From Kutzneria kofuensis (lineage in GTDB: Bacteria; Actinomycetota; Actinomycetes; Mycobacteriales; Pseudonocardiaceae), in the NCBI RefSeq assembly GCF_014203355.1, contig NZ_JACHIR010000001.1, positions 6,264,038-6,328,037 on the forward strand: DNA of 64,000 nucleotides, in the 5' to 3' direction. How positions within the stretch are numbered: position 1 is the stretch's first letter; the number at the start of each line of letters is the position of its first letter. The notes below the pieces were generated by a model. It had not been told where the DNA came from. It saw only the letters and a program-made list of their open reading frames with translations, and made no database searches. Of this stretch, positions 43,293-51,959 are shown piece by piece. A program made the translations under genes and the position numbers.

Positions 43293-43583
43293 ATGCCCAC
43301 TTCGGAGATCGCGAACCTGCGGCGAGCCATCGGACAGCTTCGGCAGTGCATCACCGCGTTGGAGGCCCAGTACGGCGACGCGACGGTGGTGAAGCGCCTG
43401 GTCAACGACCTGGAGCGGTTGGACATCGACGCCGAGGACCTCGGCCAGTCCCGGCCGACGCCGGCTCCGCGTGCGGCGACGCCGATGGAGGTCGTTGTGG
43501 TCCCCGACACACCCTACGATCCGGCGCTATGGCATGGTGCTGACGACGAGGGGGTCGGCGGCTACCAGGCCCACCGCGGGTGA
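43293..43583 (+). CDS. Small protein encoded upstream of sdh
   Basis: 96 aa from ATG 43293 (GGAGG 7 nt upstream). The N-terminal half is helical and coiled-coil-like (IANLRRAIGQLRQCITALEA, VVKRLVNDLERLDIDAEDL). The second half is Pro-rich with PMEVVVVPDTPYDPALWHGA and an acidic, Gly-rich end. No known domain. It is 69 nt before sdhC and codirectional, so it may belong to the transcript. Function unknown. Confidence 0.7.
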   Translation: MPTSEIANLRRAIGQLRQCITALEAQYGDATVVKRLVNDLERLDIDAEDLGQSRPTPAPRAATPMEVVVVPDTPYDPALWHGADDEGVGGYQAHRG

Positions 43584-43652
43584 CCCGCGGCCGAGCCGAG
43601 TGAACCAGGCGCTCGACCCACAACTTCATCGCAAAGAGGCGAAGAGGTCTTC

Positions 43653-44441
43653 ATGACGGCTGGCACCACTGCCCCGGGTCGGGCGCAGATTTCCGCGCGC
43701 ACATTGCGCACCGACCGGTGGTGGGTCCAGCCCGCCGTCACGGTCGTTGTGCTCGTCGCGTTCATCATCTACGCGACCATCCGCGCGTTCGCGAACGCCG
43801 ACTACTACTCGGCCCCGTACATCTCGCCGTTCTACTCGCCGTGCCTGGCCACCAGCTGTGTGCCGGGCTCCGGCGAGATCGCGATCTTCGGCGACTGGTG
43901 GAAGCTCTCCCCGGCGCTGATCATCCTGATCTTCCCGCTCGGCTTCCGGCTGACCTGCTACTACTACCGCAAGGCCTACTACCGCGGCTTCTGGTCCTCG
44001 CCGCCGGCCTGCGCGGTCGCCGAGCCGCACGGCAAGTACACCGGTGAGCGCCGGTTCCCGTTGGTGCTCAACAACGTGCACCGGTACTTCTTCTACATCG
44101 GCCTGATCTTCAACGTGATCCTCACCTACGACGCCGTGCTCGGGTTCCGCGACTCGACCGGCGCGTGGGGGCACATGGGCCTGGGCACCCTGGTGCTGCT
44201 CGCCAACGCGGCGCTGCTGTGGCTGTACTCGCTGTCCTGCCACTCCTGCCGGCACGTGATGGGCGGGCGGCTGACGCACTTCTCCAAGCACCCGGTGCGC
44301 TACAGGGCGTGGACGTTCGTGTCCAAGCTCAACACCAGGCACATGTTCTTCGCCTGGGCCTCGCTGATCGGGGTCGCGCTCGCCGACCTCTATGTCGCGC
44401 TCGTCGCCGGCGGCGCCATCTCCGACCTCCGGTTCTTCTGA
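43653..44441 (+). CDS. sdhC: Succinate dehydrogenase membrane subunit (Sdh1 type)
   Basis: 262 aa with five TM helices. Several His near helix ends (RFPLVLNNVHRYFFYIGLIF; SLSCHSCRHVMGG; LNTRHMFFAWASLIG) could ligate haem or lie at the quinone site. The layout resembles mycobacterial Sdh1, in which one long anchor replaces separate SdhC and SdhD. It anchors the flavoprotein and iron-sulfur subunits and passes electrons to menaquinone. The operon continues to sdhA after 27 nt. Confidence 0.85.
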   Translation: MTAGTTAPGRAQISARTLRTDRWWVQPAVTVVVLVAFIIYATIRAFANADYYSAPYISPFYSPCLATSCVPGSGEIAIFGDWWKLSPALIILIFPLGFRLTCYYYRKAYYRGFWSSPPACAVAEPHGKYTGERRFPLVLNNVHRYFFYIGLIFNVILTYDAVLGFRDSTGAWGHMGLGTLVLLANAALLWLYSLSCHSCRHVMGGRLTHFSKHPVRYRAWTFVSKLNTRHMFFAWASLIGVALADLYVALVAGGAISDLRFF

Positions 44442-44468
44442 GCCCGACAACGCAATAGTGGAGCGTTC

Positions 44469-46370
44469 ATGACCGAGTTGGAACGCCACGACTACGACGT
44501 CGTGGTCATCGGCGCGGGCGGCGCGGGCCTGCGGGCGGCCATCGAGGCCCGGCAGCAGGGCAAGCGCGTCGCCGTGGTGTGCAAGTCGTTGTTCGGCAAG
44601 GCCCACACGGTGATGGCCGAGGGCGGCATCGCCGCCTCCATGGGCAACGTCAACAGCAACGACAACTGGCAGGTGCACTTCCGCGACACCATGCGCGGCG
44701 GCAAGTTCCTGAACAACTGGCGGATGGCCGAGCTGCACGCCAAGGAGGCCCCGGACCGGGTCTGGGAGCTGGAGACCTACGGCGCGCTGTTCGACCGCAC
44801 CAAGGACGGCCGGATCAGCCAGCGCAACTTCGGCGGGCACGAGTACCCGCGGCTGGCGCACGTCGGCGACCGCACCGGGCTGGAGCTGATCCGCAGCCTG
44901 CAGCAGAAGATCGTGTCGCTGCAGCAGGAGGACAAGGCCGAGACCGGCGACTACGAGTCCCGGCTCAAGGTGTTCGCCGAGTGCACCGTCACCGAGCTGC
45001 TGCTGGACGGCGACCGCATCTCGGGCGCGTTCGGCTACTGGCGGGAGAGCGGCCGGTTCGTGCTGTTCGGCGCGCCCGCGGTGGTGCTGGCCACCGGCGG
45101 CATCGGCAAGTCGTTCAAGGTGACGTCGAACTCCTGGGAGTACACCGGCGACGGGCACGCGCTCGCCCTGCGCGCGGGGGCGTCGCTGATCAACATGGAG
45201 TTCGTCCAGTTCCACCCGACCGGCATGGTCTGGCCGCCGTCCGTGAAGGGCATCCTGGTCACCGAGTCGGTCCGCGGCGACGGCGGCGTGCTGCGCAACA
45301 GCGACGGCAAGCGCTTCATGTTCGACTACATCCCGGACGTCTTCAAGGACAAGTACGCGGACAACGAGGAAGAGGCCGACCGCTGGTACACCGACCAGGG
45401 CAACAACCGGCGCCCGCCGGAGCTGCTGCCCCGGGACGAGGTGGCCCGGGCGATCAACTCCGAGGTGAAGGCCGGCCGGGGATCGCCCCACGGCGGCGTG
45501 TTCCTGGACGTCTCGTCCCGGCTGCCGGCCGAGGAGATCATCCGGCGGCTGCCGTCGATGCACCACCAGTTCAAGGAGCTGGCCGACGTCGACATCACGA
45601 AGGAGCCGATGGAGGTCGGCCCGACCTGCCACTACGTGATGGGTGGCGTCGAGGTCGAGCCGGACACCGCGGCCTCCAGCGTGCCCGGCCTGTTCGCGGC
45701 CGGCGAGGTGGCCGGCGGCATGCACGGCTCCAACCGGCTGGGCGGCAACTCGCTGTCCGACCTGCTGGTGTTCGGCCGGCGGGCCGGCGCCGGCGCGGCG
45801 GCGTACGTCGACGGGCTCGCTGACAAGACCCCCGTCATCTCCGAGTCCGACGTGGACGCGGCGTCCCGGCGGGCGGTGGCCGTGTTCGAGGGCGGCGAGG
45901 CCGGCGCGCAGGAGAACCCGTACAGCGTGCACACCCAGCTGCAGCAGACGATGAACGACCTGGTCGGCATCATCCGCCGCGGCGGCGAGGTGGAGCAGGC
46001 GCTGGTGCAGCTGGAGGAGCTCAAGCAGCGGGCGCGCAACATCGTGGTCGAGGGCCACCGGCAGTTCAACCCGGGCTGGCACCTCGCGCTCGACCTGCGC
46101 AACATGCTGCTGGTCAGCGAATGCGTGGCCAAGGCGGCGCTGCTGCGCACCGAGAGCCGTGGCGGGCACACCCGGGAGGACCACCCCGGGATGGACGCCG
46201 AATGGCGCAGGCAGCTGCTGGTGTGCACCGCCAGCGGCGACGGCGTGGACGTGACGCCGAAGGACCAGATCCCGCTGCGGCCCGACCTGTTGGGCCTGTT
46301 CGAGTACACGGAGCTGGCGAAGTACTTCACCCCCGGCGAGCTCGCCGACATCCCCGCGAAGGAGAGCTGA
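44469..46370 (+). CDS. sdhA: Fumarate reductase/succinate dehydrogenase flavoprotein subunit
   Basis: 633 aa. FAD-binding VVIGAGGAGLRAAIEA, the covalent-FAD His segment KAHTVMAEGGIAASMG, the capping domain with QFHPTGM, the active-site region VRGDGGVLRNSDGKRFM, TCHYVMGGVEVEPDT and LFAAGEVAGGMHGSNRLGGN. It oxidises succinate to fumarate. It is the middle gene of sdhCAB, with sdhB starting 1 nt after its stop. Confidence 0.95.
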   Translation: MTELERHDYDVVVIGAGGAGLRAAIEARQQGKRVAVVCKSLFGKAHTVMAEGGIAASMGNVNSNDNWQVHFRDTMRGGKFLNNWRMAELHAKEAPDRVWELETYGALFDRTKDGRISQRNFGGHEYPRLAHVGDRTGLELIRSLQQKIVSLQQEDKAETGDYESRLKVFAECTVTELLLDGDRISGAFGYWRESGRFVLFGAPAVVLATGGIGKSFKVTSNSWEYTGDGHALALRAGASLINMEFVQFHPTGMVWPPSVKGILVTESVRGDGGVLRNSDGKRFMFDYIPDVFKDKYADNEEEADRWYTDQGNNRRPPELLPRDEVARAINSEVKAGRGSPHGGVFLDVSSRLPAEEIIRRLPSMHHQFKELADVDITKEPMEVGPTCHYVMGGVEVEPDTAASSVPGLFAAGEVAGGMHGSNRLGGNSLSDLLVFGRRAGAGAAAYVDGLADKTPVISESDVDAASRRAVAVFEGGEAGAQENPYSVHTQLQQTMNDLVGIIRRGGEVEQALVQLEELKQRARNIVVEGHRQFNPGWHLALDLRNMLLVSECVAKAALLRTESRGGHTREDHPGMDAEWRRQLLVCTASGDGVDVTPKDQIPLRPDLLGLFEYTELAKYFTPGELADIPAKES

Positions 46371-46371
46371 C

Positions 46372-47118
46372 ATGGGGTACAAGGCGAAGTTCAAGGTGTG
46401 GCGCGGCGACGCCTCCGGCGGCGACCTGCAGGACTTCACCGTCGAGGTGAACGAGGGCGAGGTTGTGCTGGACGTGATCCACCGGCTGCAGGCCACGCAG
46501 GCGCCGGACATGGCGGTGCGGTGGAACTGCAAGGCCGGCAAGTGCGGCTCCTGCTCGGCCGAGATCAACGGCCGGCCGCGGCTGATGTGCATGACCCGGA
46601 TGTCGGTGTTCGCCGAGGACGAGACCGTCACGGTGACGCCGATGCGCACCTTCCCGGTGATCCGGGACCTGGTCACGGACGTCAGCTACAACTACGAGAA
46701 GGCCCGCGAGGTGCCGGCGTTCGCGCCGCCCGAGGGGGTCGCGCCGGGCGAGTACCGGATGCAGCAGGTGGACGTCGAGCGCTCGCAGGAGTTCCGCAAG
46801 TGCATCGAGTGCTTCCTGTGCCAGAACACCTGCCACGTCGTCCGTGACCACGAGGACAACAAGGCCAACTTCTCCGGGCCGCGGTTCCTGATGCGCATCG
46901 CCGAGCTGGACATGCACCCGCTCGACGCACACGAGAACCGGGCGCAGGAGGCCAAGACCGATCACGGCCTGGGCTTCTGCAACATCACCAAGTGCTGCAC
47001 CGAGGTGTGCCCGGAGCACATCAAGATCACCGACAACGCGTTGATCCCCATGAAGGAACGGGTCGCCGACCACTACTACGACCCGATCCTGCGGTTGTTC
47101 AAGCGTTCGAAGAAATAG
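46372..47118 (+). CDS. sdhB: Succinate dehydrogenase iron-sulfur subunit
   Basis: 248 aa. The N-terminal ferredoxin domain holds the 2Fe-2S cluster (NCKAGKCGSCSAEINGRPRL plus a following MC). The C-terminal domain holds CIECFLCQNTC and CNITKCCTEVCP for the 4Fe-4S and 3Fe-4S clusters. It carries electrons from FAD to the membrane subunit. A perfect-stem terminator follows. Confidence 0.95.
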   Translation: MGYKAKFKVWRGDASGGDLQDFTVEVNEGEVVLDVIHRLQATQAPDMAVRWNCKAGKCGSCSAEINGRPRLMCMTRMSVFAEDETVTVTPMRTFPVIRDLVTDVSYNYEKAREVPAFAPPEGVAPGEYRMQQVDVERSQEFRKCIECFLCQNTCHVVRDHEDNKANFSGPRFLMRIAELDMHPLDAHENRAQEAKTDHGLGFCNITKCCTEVCPEHIKITDNALIPMKERVADHYYDPILRLFKRSKK

Positions 47119-47125
47119 GTTGTCT

Positions 47126-47159
47126 CCGAAACGGGTGGGATTGCTCCCACCCGTTTCGG
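47126..47159 (+). terminator. sdh operon terminator
   Basis: CCGAAACGGGTGGGA and its exact complement form a 15-bp stem with a TTGC loop, 7 nt after the sdhB stop. Confidence 0.75.
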
Positions 47160-47187
47160 GTCGACAGGGTCGACAACCCTGGGCACG

Positions 47188-48063
47188 ATGGGACGCGTGA
47201 ACCAGCGAGTCACCGGCCTCGCCGCGCTGGTGGCGGCGGTGTCGGTGCTGGTCGCCGCGTGCGGCGGCCCCGATGAGCCGGCTCCGACCACGTCCACGCG
47301 GCCGGCCGAATCGGCGACCCTGAAACGGATAACCGACCGCGGCAAGATCATTGTCGGGCTGCGGGCGGACACTCCCGGACTGGCCCACCGAAATCCCGTC
47401 TCCGGCGAGTTCGACGGCTTCGAGGTGCGGCTGGCGCAGCTGATCGCCACCGGCCTCGGCCTGAAGCCGCAGCAGATCACCTTCACCCAGTTGACCGCGG
47501 ACACCGCGCTGCCGTCCGTCACCGCCGGGAATGTCGACATATATCTCGGCGGCACGACTCCCGCGCAGGCCCAGCAGGCGGGGCTGCTGGCCGCCGGGCC
47601 GTACCTGACGGCCGGGCTGGGGATGCTGTACCGCAAGTCGGGCCCGACCGTCACCGACGCGACGACCGCCACCGGGCGCAAGGTCTGCACGGTGTCGAAC
47701 TCACCGGAGCAGCAACTGGCCCGCGACGCCAAGCTCACCGATCCGAGCAAGCTCGTCGGCAGCACCTCGGTGCGTGACTGCGTGGACGAGCTGGGATCCG
47801 GCGGTGTCGACGCCGTCGCCGACTACCTGCCCGTGGTGAGCGGCTACGCCTCGGCGGACCCGACGAACCTGTCGGTTTCCGCGCTCGCCGCCCCGAAACC
47901 GGTCGACTACGTCATCGCGGTGCCCGGCGGGGACACGGGCCTGCGCGACCGGCTCACCCGCATCGTCCGCACCGCCGTCACCGACGGCACCTGGCAGCGC
48001 GACTACGACCAGACCCTCGGCGCCGCCGGCCCCAAACCCGCCCCACCCACCATCCCCAGCTGA
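47188..48063 (+). CDS. Amino-acid ABC transporter substrate-binding lipoprotein (orphan)
   Basis: 291 aa (ATG 47188, or GTG 47197). Lipobox LVAAC at about residue 26, then a Pro/Thr linker and an SBP family 3 fold: RITDRGKIIVGLRADTPGLA, SGEFDGFEVRLAQLIATGLG and GNVDIYLGGTTPAQ. It differs clearly from the GluB protein encoded at 49950. No permease or ATPase is codirectional with it. It converges on gluD, separated by palindrome B. It may feed the neighbouring transporter with another ligand or act as a sensor. Confidence 0.83.
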   Translation: MGRVNQRVTGLAALVAAVSVLVAACGGPDEPAPTTSTRPAESATLKRITDRGKIIVGLRADTPGLAHRNPVSGEFDGFEVRLAQLIATGLGLKPQQITFTQLTADTALPSVTAGNVDIYLGGTTPAQAQQAGLLAAGPYLTAGLGMLYRKSGPTVTDATTATGRKVCTVSNSPEQQLARDAKLTDPSKLVGSTSVRDCVDELGSGGVDAVADYLPVVSGYASADPTNLSVSALAAPKPVDYVIAVPGGDTGLRDRLTRIVRTAVTDGTWQRDYDQTLGAAGPKPAPPTIPS

Positions 48064-48070
48064 AACTCCC

Positions 48071-48178
48071 GCGAGTCACGCTCTGGAGCACACCGAATGT
48101 AGATTTCGGGCAGAAGTGAGCCCCGAGGCGCAGAACTGCCTGATTTCTACATTCGGTGGGTCTGAGAGCGTGACTCGC
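48071..48178. repeat. 108-bp palindromic element, copy B
   Basis: The arms GCGAGTCACGCTCTGG... and ...AGAGCGTGACTCGC enclose CACACCGAATGTAGA / TCTACATTCGGTGGG and an inner GGGCAG / CTGCC stem. It is the same length as copy A at 40310. Where copy A pairs GCAGG with CCTGC, copy B pairs GTAGA with TCTAC: two compensatory changes. It lies between convergent genes, 8 nt after one stop and 7 nt from the other. Confidence 0.85.
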
Positions 48179-48184
48179 AGGGGG

Positions 48185-49084
48185 TTACAGGGGGTCGGCT
48201 ACGGGGAGGTCGGCCATCGGGACGGCCGTTGTGCTGGCGGGGCCCTCGGGGCGGGCGGTGCTGCGGCCACGACGGGACATCCGGCGCTCCAGCATCGCCG
48301 CCAGGCGGGTCACCACCATGTTGACCACCACGTAGATCACGCCGATGACGATCAGCGTGGGAATGGTGTTGCCGTAGTTGGCCGACAGGATCCGGTAGTT
48401 GGACAGCAGGTCCGAGAACGACAGGATCGTGCTGCCCAGGGCGGTGTCCTTCACGACGACCACGAGCTGGCTGACGATGGCCGGCAGCATCACGGTGACC
48501 GCCTGCGGCAGCAGGATGGTCAGCATGGTCTGGGTCTTGCGCAGCCCCAGCGCGTACGCCGCCTCGGACTGGCCCCGCGGCAGCGAGGAGATGCCGGCCC
48601 GGAACACCTCGGCCAGCACCGACCCGTTGTACAGCACCAGGCCGGTCACCACGGCGAACAGCGGCCGGATGTCGGAGTCGATGTCGGTGTACCAGACGTA
48701 GAAGAAGTTCGAGAACAGCATGAGCATCAGCACCGGGATGGCCCGGAACAGCTCGACCAGCACGCCGGCCGGCACCCGGATCCACACGTGCTCGGACAGC
48801 CGGGCGATGCCGAAGATCGCGCCCACCGGCAGCGCGATGACGATGGCCAGCACCGCGGCGAGCAGGGTGGTGCCCAGGCCCGGGATCAGGTACTCGGTCC
48901 AGGTGCCGCCGTCGACGAACGGGCTCCACATCTTGGCGGTGAGCTGGTCCTTGTTGCCGAGCGCGGCGAGCACGAACCAGGCCGCGGCGGCCAGCACGAC
49001 GAGGAACACCACGCTGTAGACGGTGTTGCGGACCTTGGCCTTCGGGCCGGGGGCGTCGTAGAGGACGGAGGGCGCGCCGCTCAT
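48185..49084 (-). CDS. gluD: Glutamate-type ABC transporter permease (GluD-like)
   Basis: 299 aa, starting MSGAPSVLYDAPGPKAKVRN. It has 5-6 TM helices and the permease EAA-type loop AAYALGLRKTQTMLTILLPQ. A long N-terminal extension and a basic C-terminal tail (RRMSRRGRSTARPEG) resemble GluD of corynebacteria. The ATG overlaps the gluC stop (ATGA). With gluA, gluB and gluC it forms a polar amino-acid importer. Confidence 0.87.
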   Translation of the reverse strand: MSGAPSVLYDAPGPKAKVRNTVYSVVFLVVLAAAAWFVLAALGNKDQLTAKMWSPFVDGGTWTEYLIPGLGTTLLAAVLAIVIALPVGAIFGIARLSEHVWIRVPAGVLVELFRAIPVLMLMLFSNFFYVWYTDIDSDIRPLFAVVTGLVLYNGSVLAEVFRAGISSLPRGQSEAAYALGLRKTQTMLTILLPQAVTVMLPAIVSQLVVVVKDTALGSTILSFSDLLSNYRILSANYGNTIPTLIVIGVIYVVVNMVVTRLAAMLERRMSRRGRSTARPEGPASTTAVPMADLPVADPL

Positions 49085-49758
49085 CGCTTCACCGCCACCT
49101 TCTGGGAGAGCCAGCCCAGCAGCAGGCCGACGGGGAGGGTCAGGATCACGAAGCCCAGCGCGAAGACGAGGAACACCAGCGTGCCGGCCTGGCCCTCGTT
49201 CTCGATCATGGTCCGCATCAGCACCGCCGCCTCGGCCACGCCGATGGCGCTGGCGACGGTGGTGTTCTTGGTGAGCGCGATCAGCACGCTGGCCAGCGGC
49301 GCCACCACCGAGCGCAGCGCCTGCGGCAGCACCACGATCGTCAGCGTCTGGAAGAAGCCCAGGCCGAGCGCGCGGGCTGCCTCGGCCTGGCCGACCGGCA
49401 CGGTGTTGATGCCCGAGCGCACCGCCTCGGACACGAACGTGCCGGTGTAGAGGATGAACGCCAGCACGGACAGCCGGAAGTTGGTGATGTCGATGGCCGA
49501 TGTGGTGGTGTCCGTGGTCAGCGAGACGCCCAGCGTCTGGTACAGGCCCAGCGACGAGGCCACCACCAGCAGCGTCAGCGGGGTGTTCCGGACGACGTTG
49601 ACGTACGCGGTGGCGAAGGCGCGCATCAGCCAGACCGGGCTGACCCGCATGCCGGCCAGCACCACGCCCCACACCAGGGCGCCGATCGCCGACCAGAACG
49701 TGAGCTGCACGGTGACCCAGAACGCACCGAGCAGGTCGTAGTTGCTCAGGAAGTCCAC
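49081..49758 (-). CDS. gluC: Glutamate-type ABC transporter permease (GluC-like)
   Basis: 225 aa, His/Glu/Gln/Arg/opine permease family. FWVTVQLTFWSAIGALVWG at the start and the coupling loop EAARALGLGFFQTLTIVVLP are typical. It pairs with gluD, and the genes overlap by 4 nt. The gap of about 190 nt to gluB holds a large palindrome that may give gluAB higher mRNA levels than gluCD. Confidence 0.88.
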   Translation of the reverse strand: MDFLSNYDLLGAFWVTVQLTFWSAIGALVWGVVLAGMRVSPVWLMRAFATAYVNVVRNTPLTLLVVASSLGLYQTLGVSLTTDTTTSAIDITNFRLSVLAFILYTGTFVSEAVRSGINTVPVGQAEAARALGLGFFQTLTIVVLPQALRSVVAPLASVLIALTKNTTVASAIGVAEAAVLMRTMIENEGQAGTLVFLVFALGFVILTLPVGLLLGWLSQKVAVKR

Positions 49759-49838
49759 CTGGCAAGCTCCTCGGGGTGTGAAACGGGGCGCCGGAATCGG
49801 CTCCGGCGCACGCGCCTTTGCCGCGCGTTCCGCGCGGG

Positions 49839-49939
49839 GCGAGGCCGCCTTGAGGCCAGTGCCTTCCCTTGCCGCATGTCGATCGATGGACGGACTCGAT
49901 CGACATGCGGCGGCGGTCCAGGCACCGGCGCGGCCTCGC
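49839..49939. repeat. 101-bp palindromic element, copy C1, in the gluB-gluC gap
   Basis: The outer arms GCGAGGCCGC / GCGGCCTCGC and inner CAGTGCCT / AGGCACC surround a perfect 16-bp central stem GCCGCATGTCGATCGA / TCGATCGACATGCGGC (49871-49886, 49896-49911). The words GTGCCTTCCCT and TCCAGGCACCGGCGCGGCC also occur in the element at 57085, with compensatory changes in paired arms. Positioned between gluB and gluC, the hairpin could protect or terminate the gluAB message. Confidence 0.8.
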
Positions 49940-49949
49940 GATCAGACGA

Positions 49950-50795
49950 TCACTTCTCGGTGATCGGGGGCTCGGCCGGGACCTTGTAGCTGTCGCCGAA
50001 GTTCTTCTTCAGGGCGGCGGCCCAGGAGCCGTCCTTCTCCATGTCCTGGATGTAGCCGTCCAGCGCCTGCTGGGTCTTGGTGTCGCCCTTCTTCAGGCCG
50101 ATGCCGTACGGCTCGTTGCTGAACGGCTTGCCGACGACCTTGAGCTTGCCCTGGTTCGCGGCGGCGTAGCCCTGCAGGATGATGTCGTCGGTGCTGATCG
50201 CGTCGATGGCGCCGTTGAGCAGGCCGGTGACGCACTCGGAGTAGCCGCCGTACTGCTGCAGCGCGACCTGGTTGGCGAACTTGGTCTGGATGTTCTGCGC
50301 CGAGGTGGAGCCGGTCACCGAGCAGAGCTTCTTGCCGTTGAGGCTGTCCGGGCCGGTGATCGCGGTGTCGTCGGCCTTGACCAGCAGGTCCTGGCCGGCG
50401 ACGAAGTACGGGCCGGCGAAGGAGACCTTCTGCTTGCGCTTGTCGTTGATCGTGTACGTGGCGATCACCAGGTCGACGTCGCCCTGGGCGATGAGGTCCT
50501 CGCGCTGGGCGGAGGGGGCCTGCTTGAAGACGATGTTCTTCTCGTCCACGCCAAGCTTCTTGGCGATGTACTTGGCCACGTCCACGTCGAAGCCGGTGTA
50601 GCCGTCGGCGGTCTTCAGGCCGAGGCCGGGCTGGTCGAACTTGATGCCGACGGTCAGCTTGTTGTCCGCCTTGGCGCGGTCGACGAGCGAGTCGCTGCCG
50701 CCCGCGGCCTGCTGGCTCTTGCCACCACAGGCGGTCACGGCCAGCGCGAGCGTGGCCACCAGCGCGCCTGCGCGCAGAACCGGGCTCAACCGCAT
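49950..50795 (-). CDS. gluB: Glutamate ABC transporter substrate-binding lipoprotein (GluB-like)
   Basis: 281 aa. Lipobox VTAC at about residues 20-23. SBP family 3 motifs: LTVGIKFDQPGLGLKTADGY, GFDVDVAKYIAKKLG, GDVDLVIATYTIND, VSFAGPYFVAGQDLLV and a Cys pair typical of GluB proteins. ATG 50795 has GAGAGG 9 nt upstream. It binds glutamate or a similar acidic amino acid on the outer membrane face. The operon order is gluA-gluB-gluC-gluD. Confidence 0.9.
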   Translation of the reverse strand: MRLSPVLRAGALVATLALAVTACGGKSQQAAGGSDSLVDRAKADNKLTVGIKFDQPGLGLKTADGYTGFDVDVAKYIAKKLGVDEKNIVFKQAPSAQREDLIAQGDVDLVIATYTINDKRKQKVSFAGPYFVAGQDLLVKADDTAITGPDSLNGKKLCSVTGSTSAQNIQTKFANQVALQQYGGYSECVTGLLNGAIDAISTDDIILQGYAAANQGKLKVVGKPFSNEPYGIGLKKGDTKTQQALDGYIQDMEKDGSWAAALKKNFGDSYKVPAEPPITEK

Positions 50796-50824
50796 GATGT
50801 CGTTCCTCTCGGACAGTGGGTACT

Positions 50825-51580
50825 TCAGTGGCTGAGGATCTTGCCGAGGAAGTCGCGCGCCCGCTCGGACTTCGGCGCGGTGAAGAACTCCTCGGTCGCG
50901 GCGTCCTCGACGATCTCGCCGTCGGCCATGAACACCACGCGGTCGGACGCACGGCGGGCGAAGCCCATCTCGTGCGTGACCACGAGCATCGTCATGCCGT
51001 CGCGGGCCAGCGACGTCATCACGTCCAGCACCTCGTTGACCACCTCGGGGTCCAGCGCCGAGGTGGGCTCGTCGAACAGCATCACCTTGGGCCGCATGTT
51101 CAGCGCCCGCGCGATGGCGGCCCGCTGCTGCTGGCCGCCGGACAGCTGCGCCGGGTACTTGTCGGCCTGGTTGGCGATGCCGACCCGCTCCAGCAGTTCC
51201 ATGCCGGTCTTGCGGGCCTCGCCCGAGGCCACGCCGCGCACCTTCACCGGCGCGAGCATGACGTTCTCGATGATTGTCTTGTGCGCGAACAGGTTGAACG
51301 ACTGGAAAACCATGCCCACGTCGGCGCGCAGCCGGGCCAGCGCCTTGCCCTCGGCCGGCACCGGCTGGCCGTCCACCTCGATGACGCCGCTGTCGATCGG
51401 CTCCAGGCGGTTGATCGTGCGGCACAGCGTCGACTTGCCGGAGCCGGACGGCCCGAGCACGACGACGACCTGGCCCTTGGGCACCTCCAGGTCGATGCCC
51501 TTGAGCACGTGCAGCGGACCGAAGAACTTGTCCACGCCCGCCATCCTGATCATCGGCGGCGTGGCGCCGGCAGCAGACAT
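50825..51580 (-). CDS. gluA: Glutamate ABC transporter ATP-binding protein (GluA-like)
   Basis: 251 aa from ATG 51580 (GGAGG upstream). Walker [11 protein letters not shown]-loop VFQSFNLF, signature LSGGQQQR, Walker [13 protein letters not shown] and H-loop VVTHEM are complete. It energises amino-acid import through GluCD. It is the first gene of the operon, 29 nt before gluB. Confidence 0.93.
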   Translation of the reverse strand: MSAAGATPPMIRMAGVDKFFGPLHVLKGIDLEVPKGQVVVVLGPSGSGKSTLCRTINRLEPIDSGVIEVDGQPVPAEGKALARLRADVGMVFQSFNLFAHKTIIENVMLAPVKVRGVASGEARKTGMELLERVGIANQADKYPAQLSGGQQQRAAIARALNMRPKVMLFDEPTSALDPEVVNEVLDVMTSLARDGMTMLVVTHEMGFARRASDRVVFMADGEIVEDAATEEFFTAPKSERARDFLGKILSH

Positions 51581-51959
51581 CGATCCTCCACGACGACAAA
51601 GGGGGGCGGGTGTTGGCGGAAACCTAGGGGCCACCGTCGACACCAGTCCAGCCAGCTTGACCAAGACTTAGGGTTGCAGCTCAGTCACGCAGCCTAGCGG
51701 CGTCCGAATGGCCGCCCGCCACGGGTGTGACGGACACTCGACATCGCCCGGCGTGTCCACAGTGGAGGAATGGGCCCGTCGGCTGTCAATAAAGGGATTG
51801 TAAAGAATTTGCTAACACTTGACGGTGGTTCGCCCTTGCTTCACCCATTCGGAGCAATGGCCGCCAGGGGCCGCCCCGCGGCCGTGTGACCCCAGCCACC
51901 TAGAGTTGCTGTCGACCCCGCCGCACCGGCCGGGGAGGACACGCGGGGAGGTGCCACTG
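51581..51959. other. 379-bp divergent regulatory region (gluA / response regulator)
   Basis: An AT-rich core at about 51786-51820 (AATAAAGGGATTGTAAAG, then TTTGCTAACACTTGACGG) stands out and probably holds promoters and regulator sites. No gene is seen. Confidence 0.45.
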
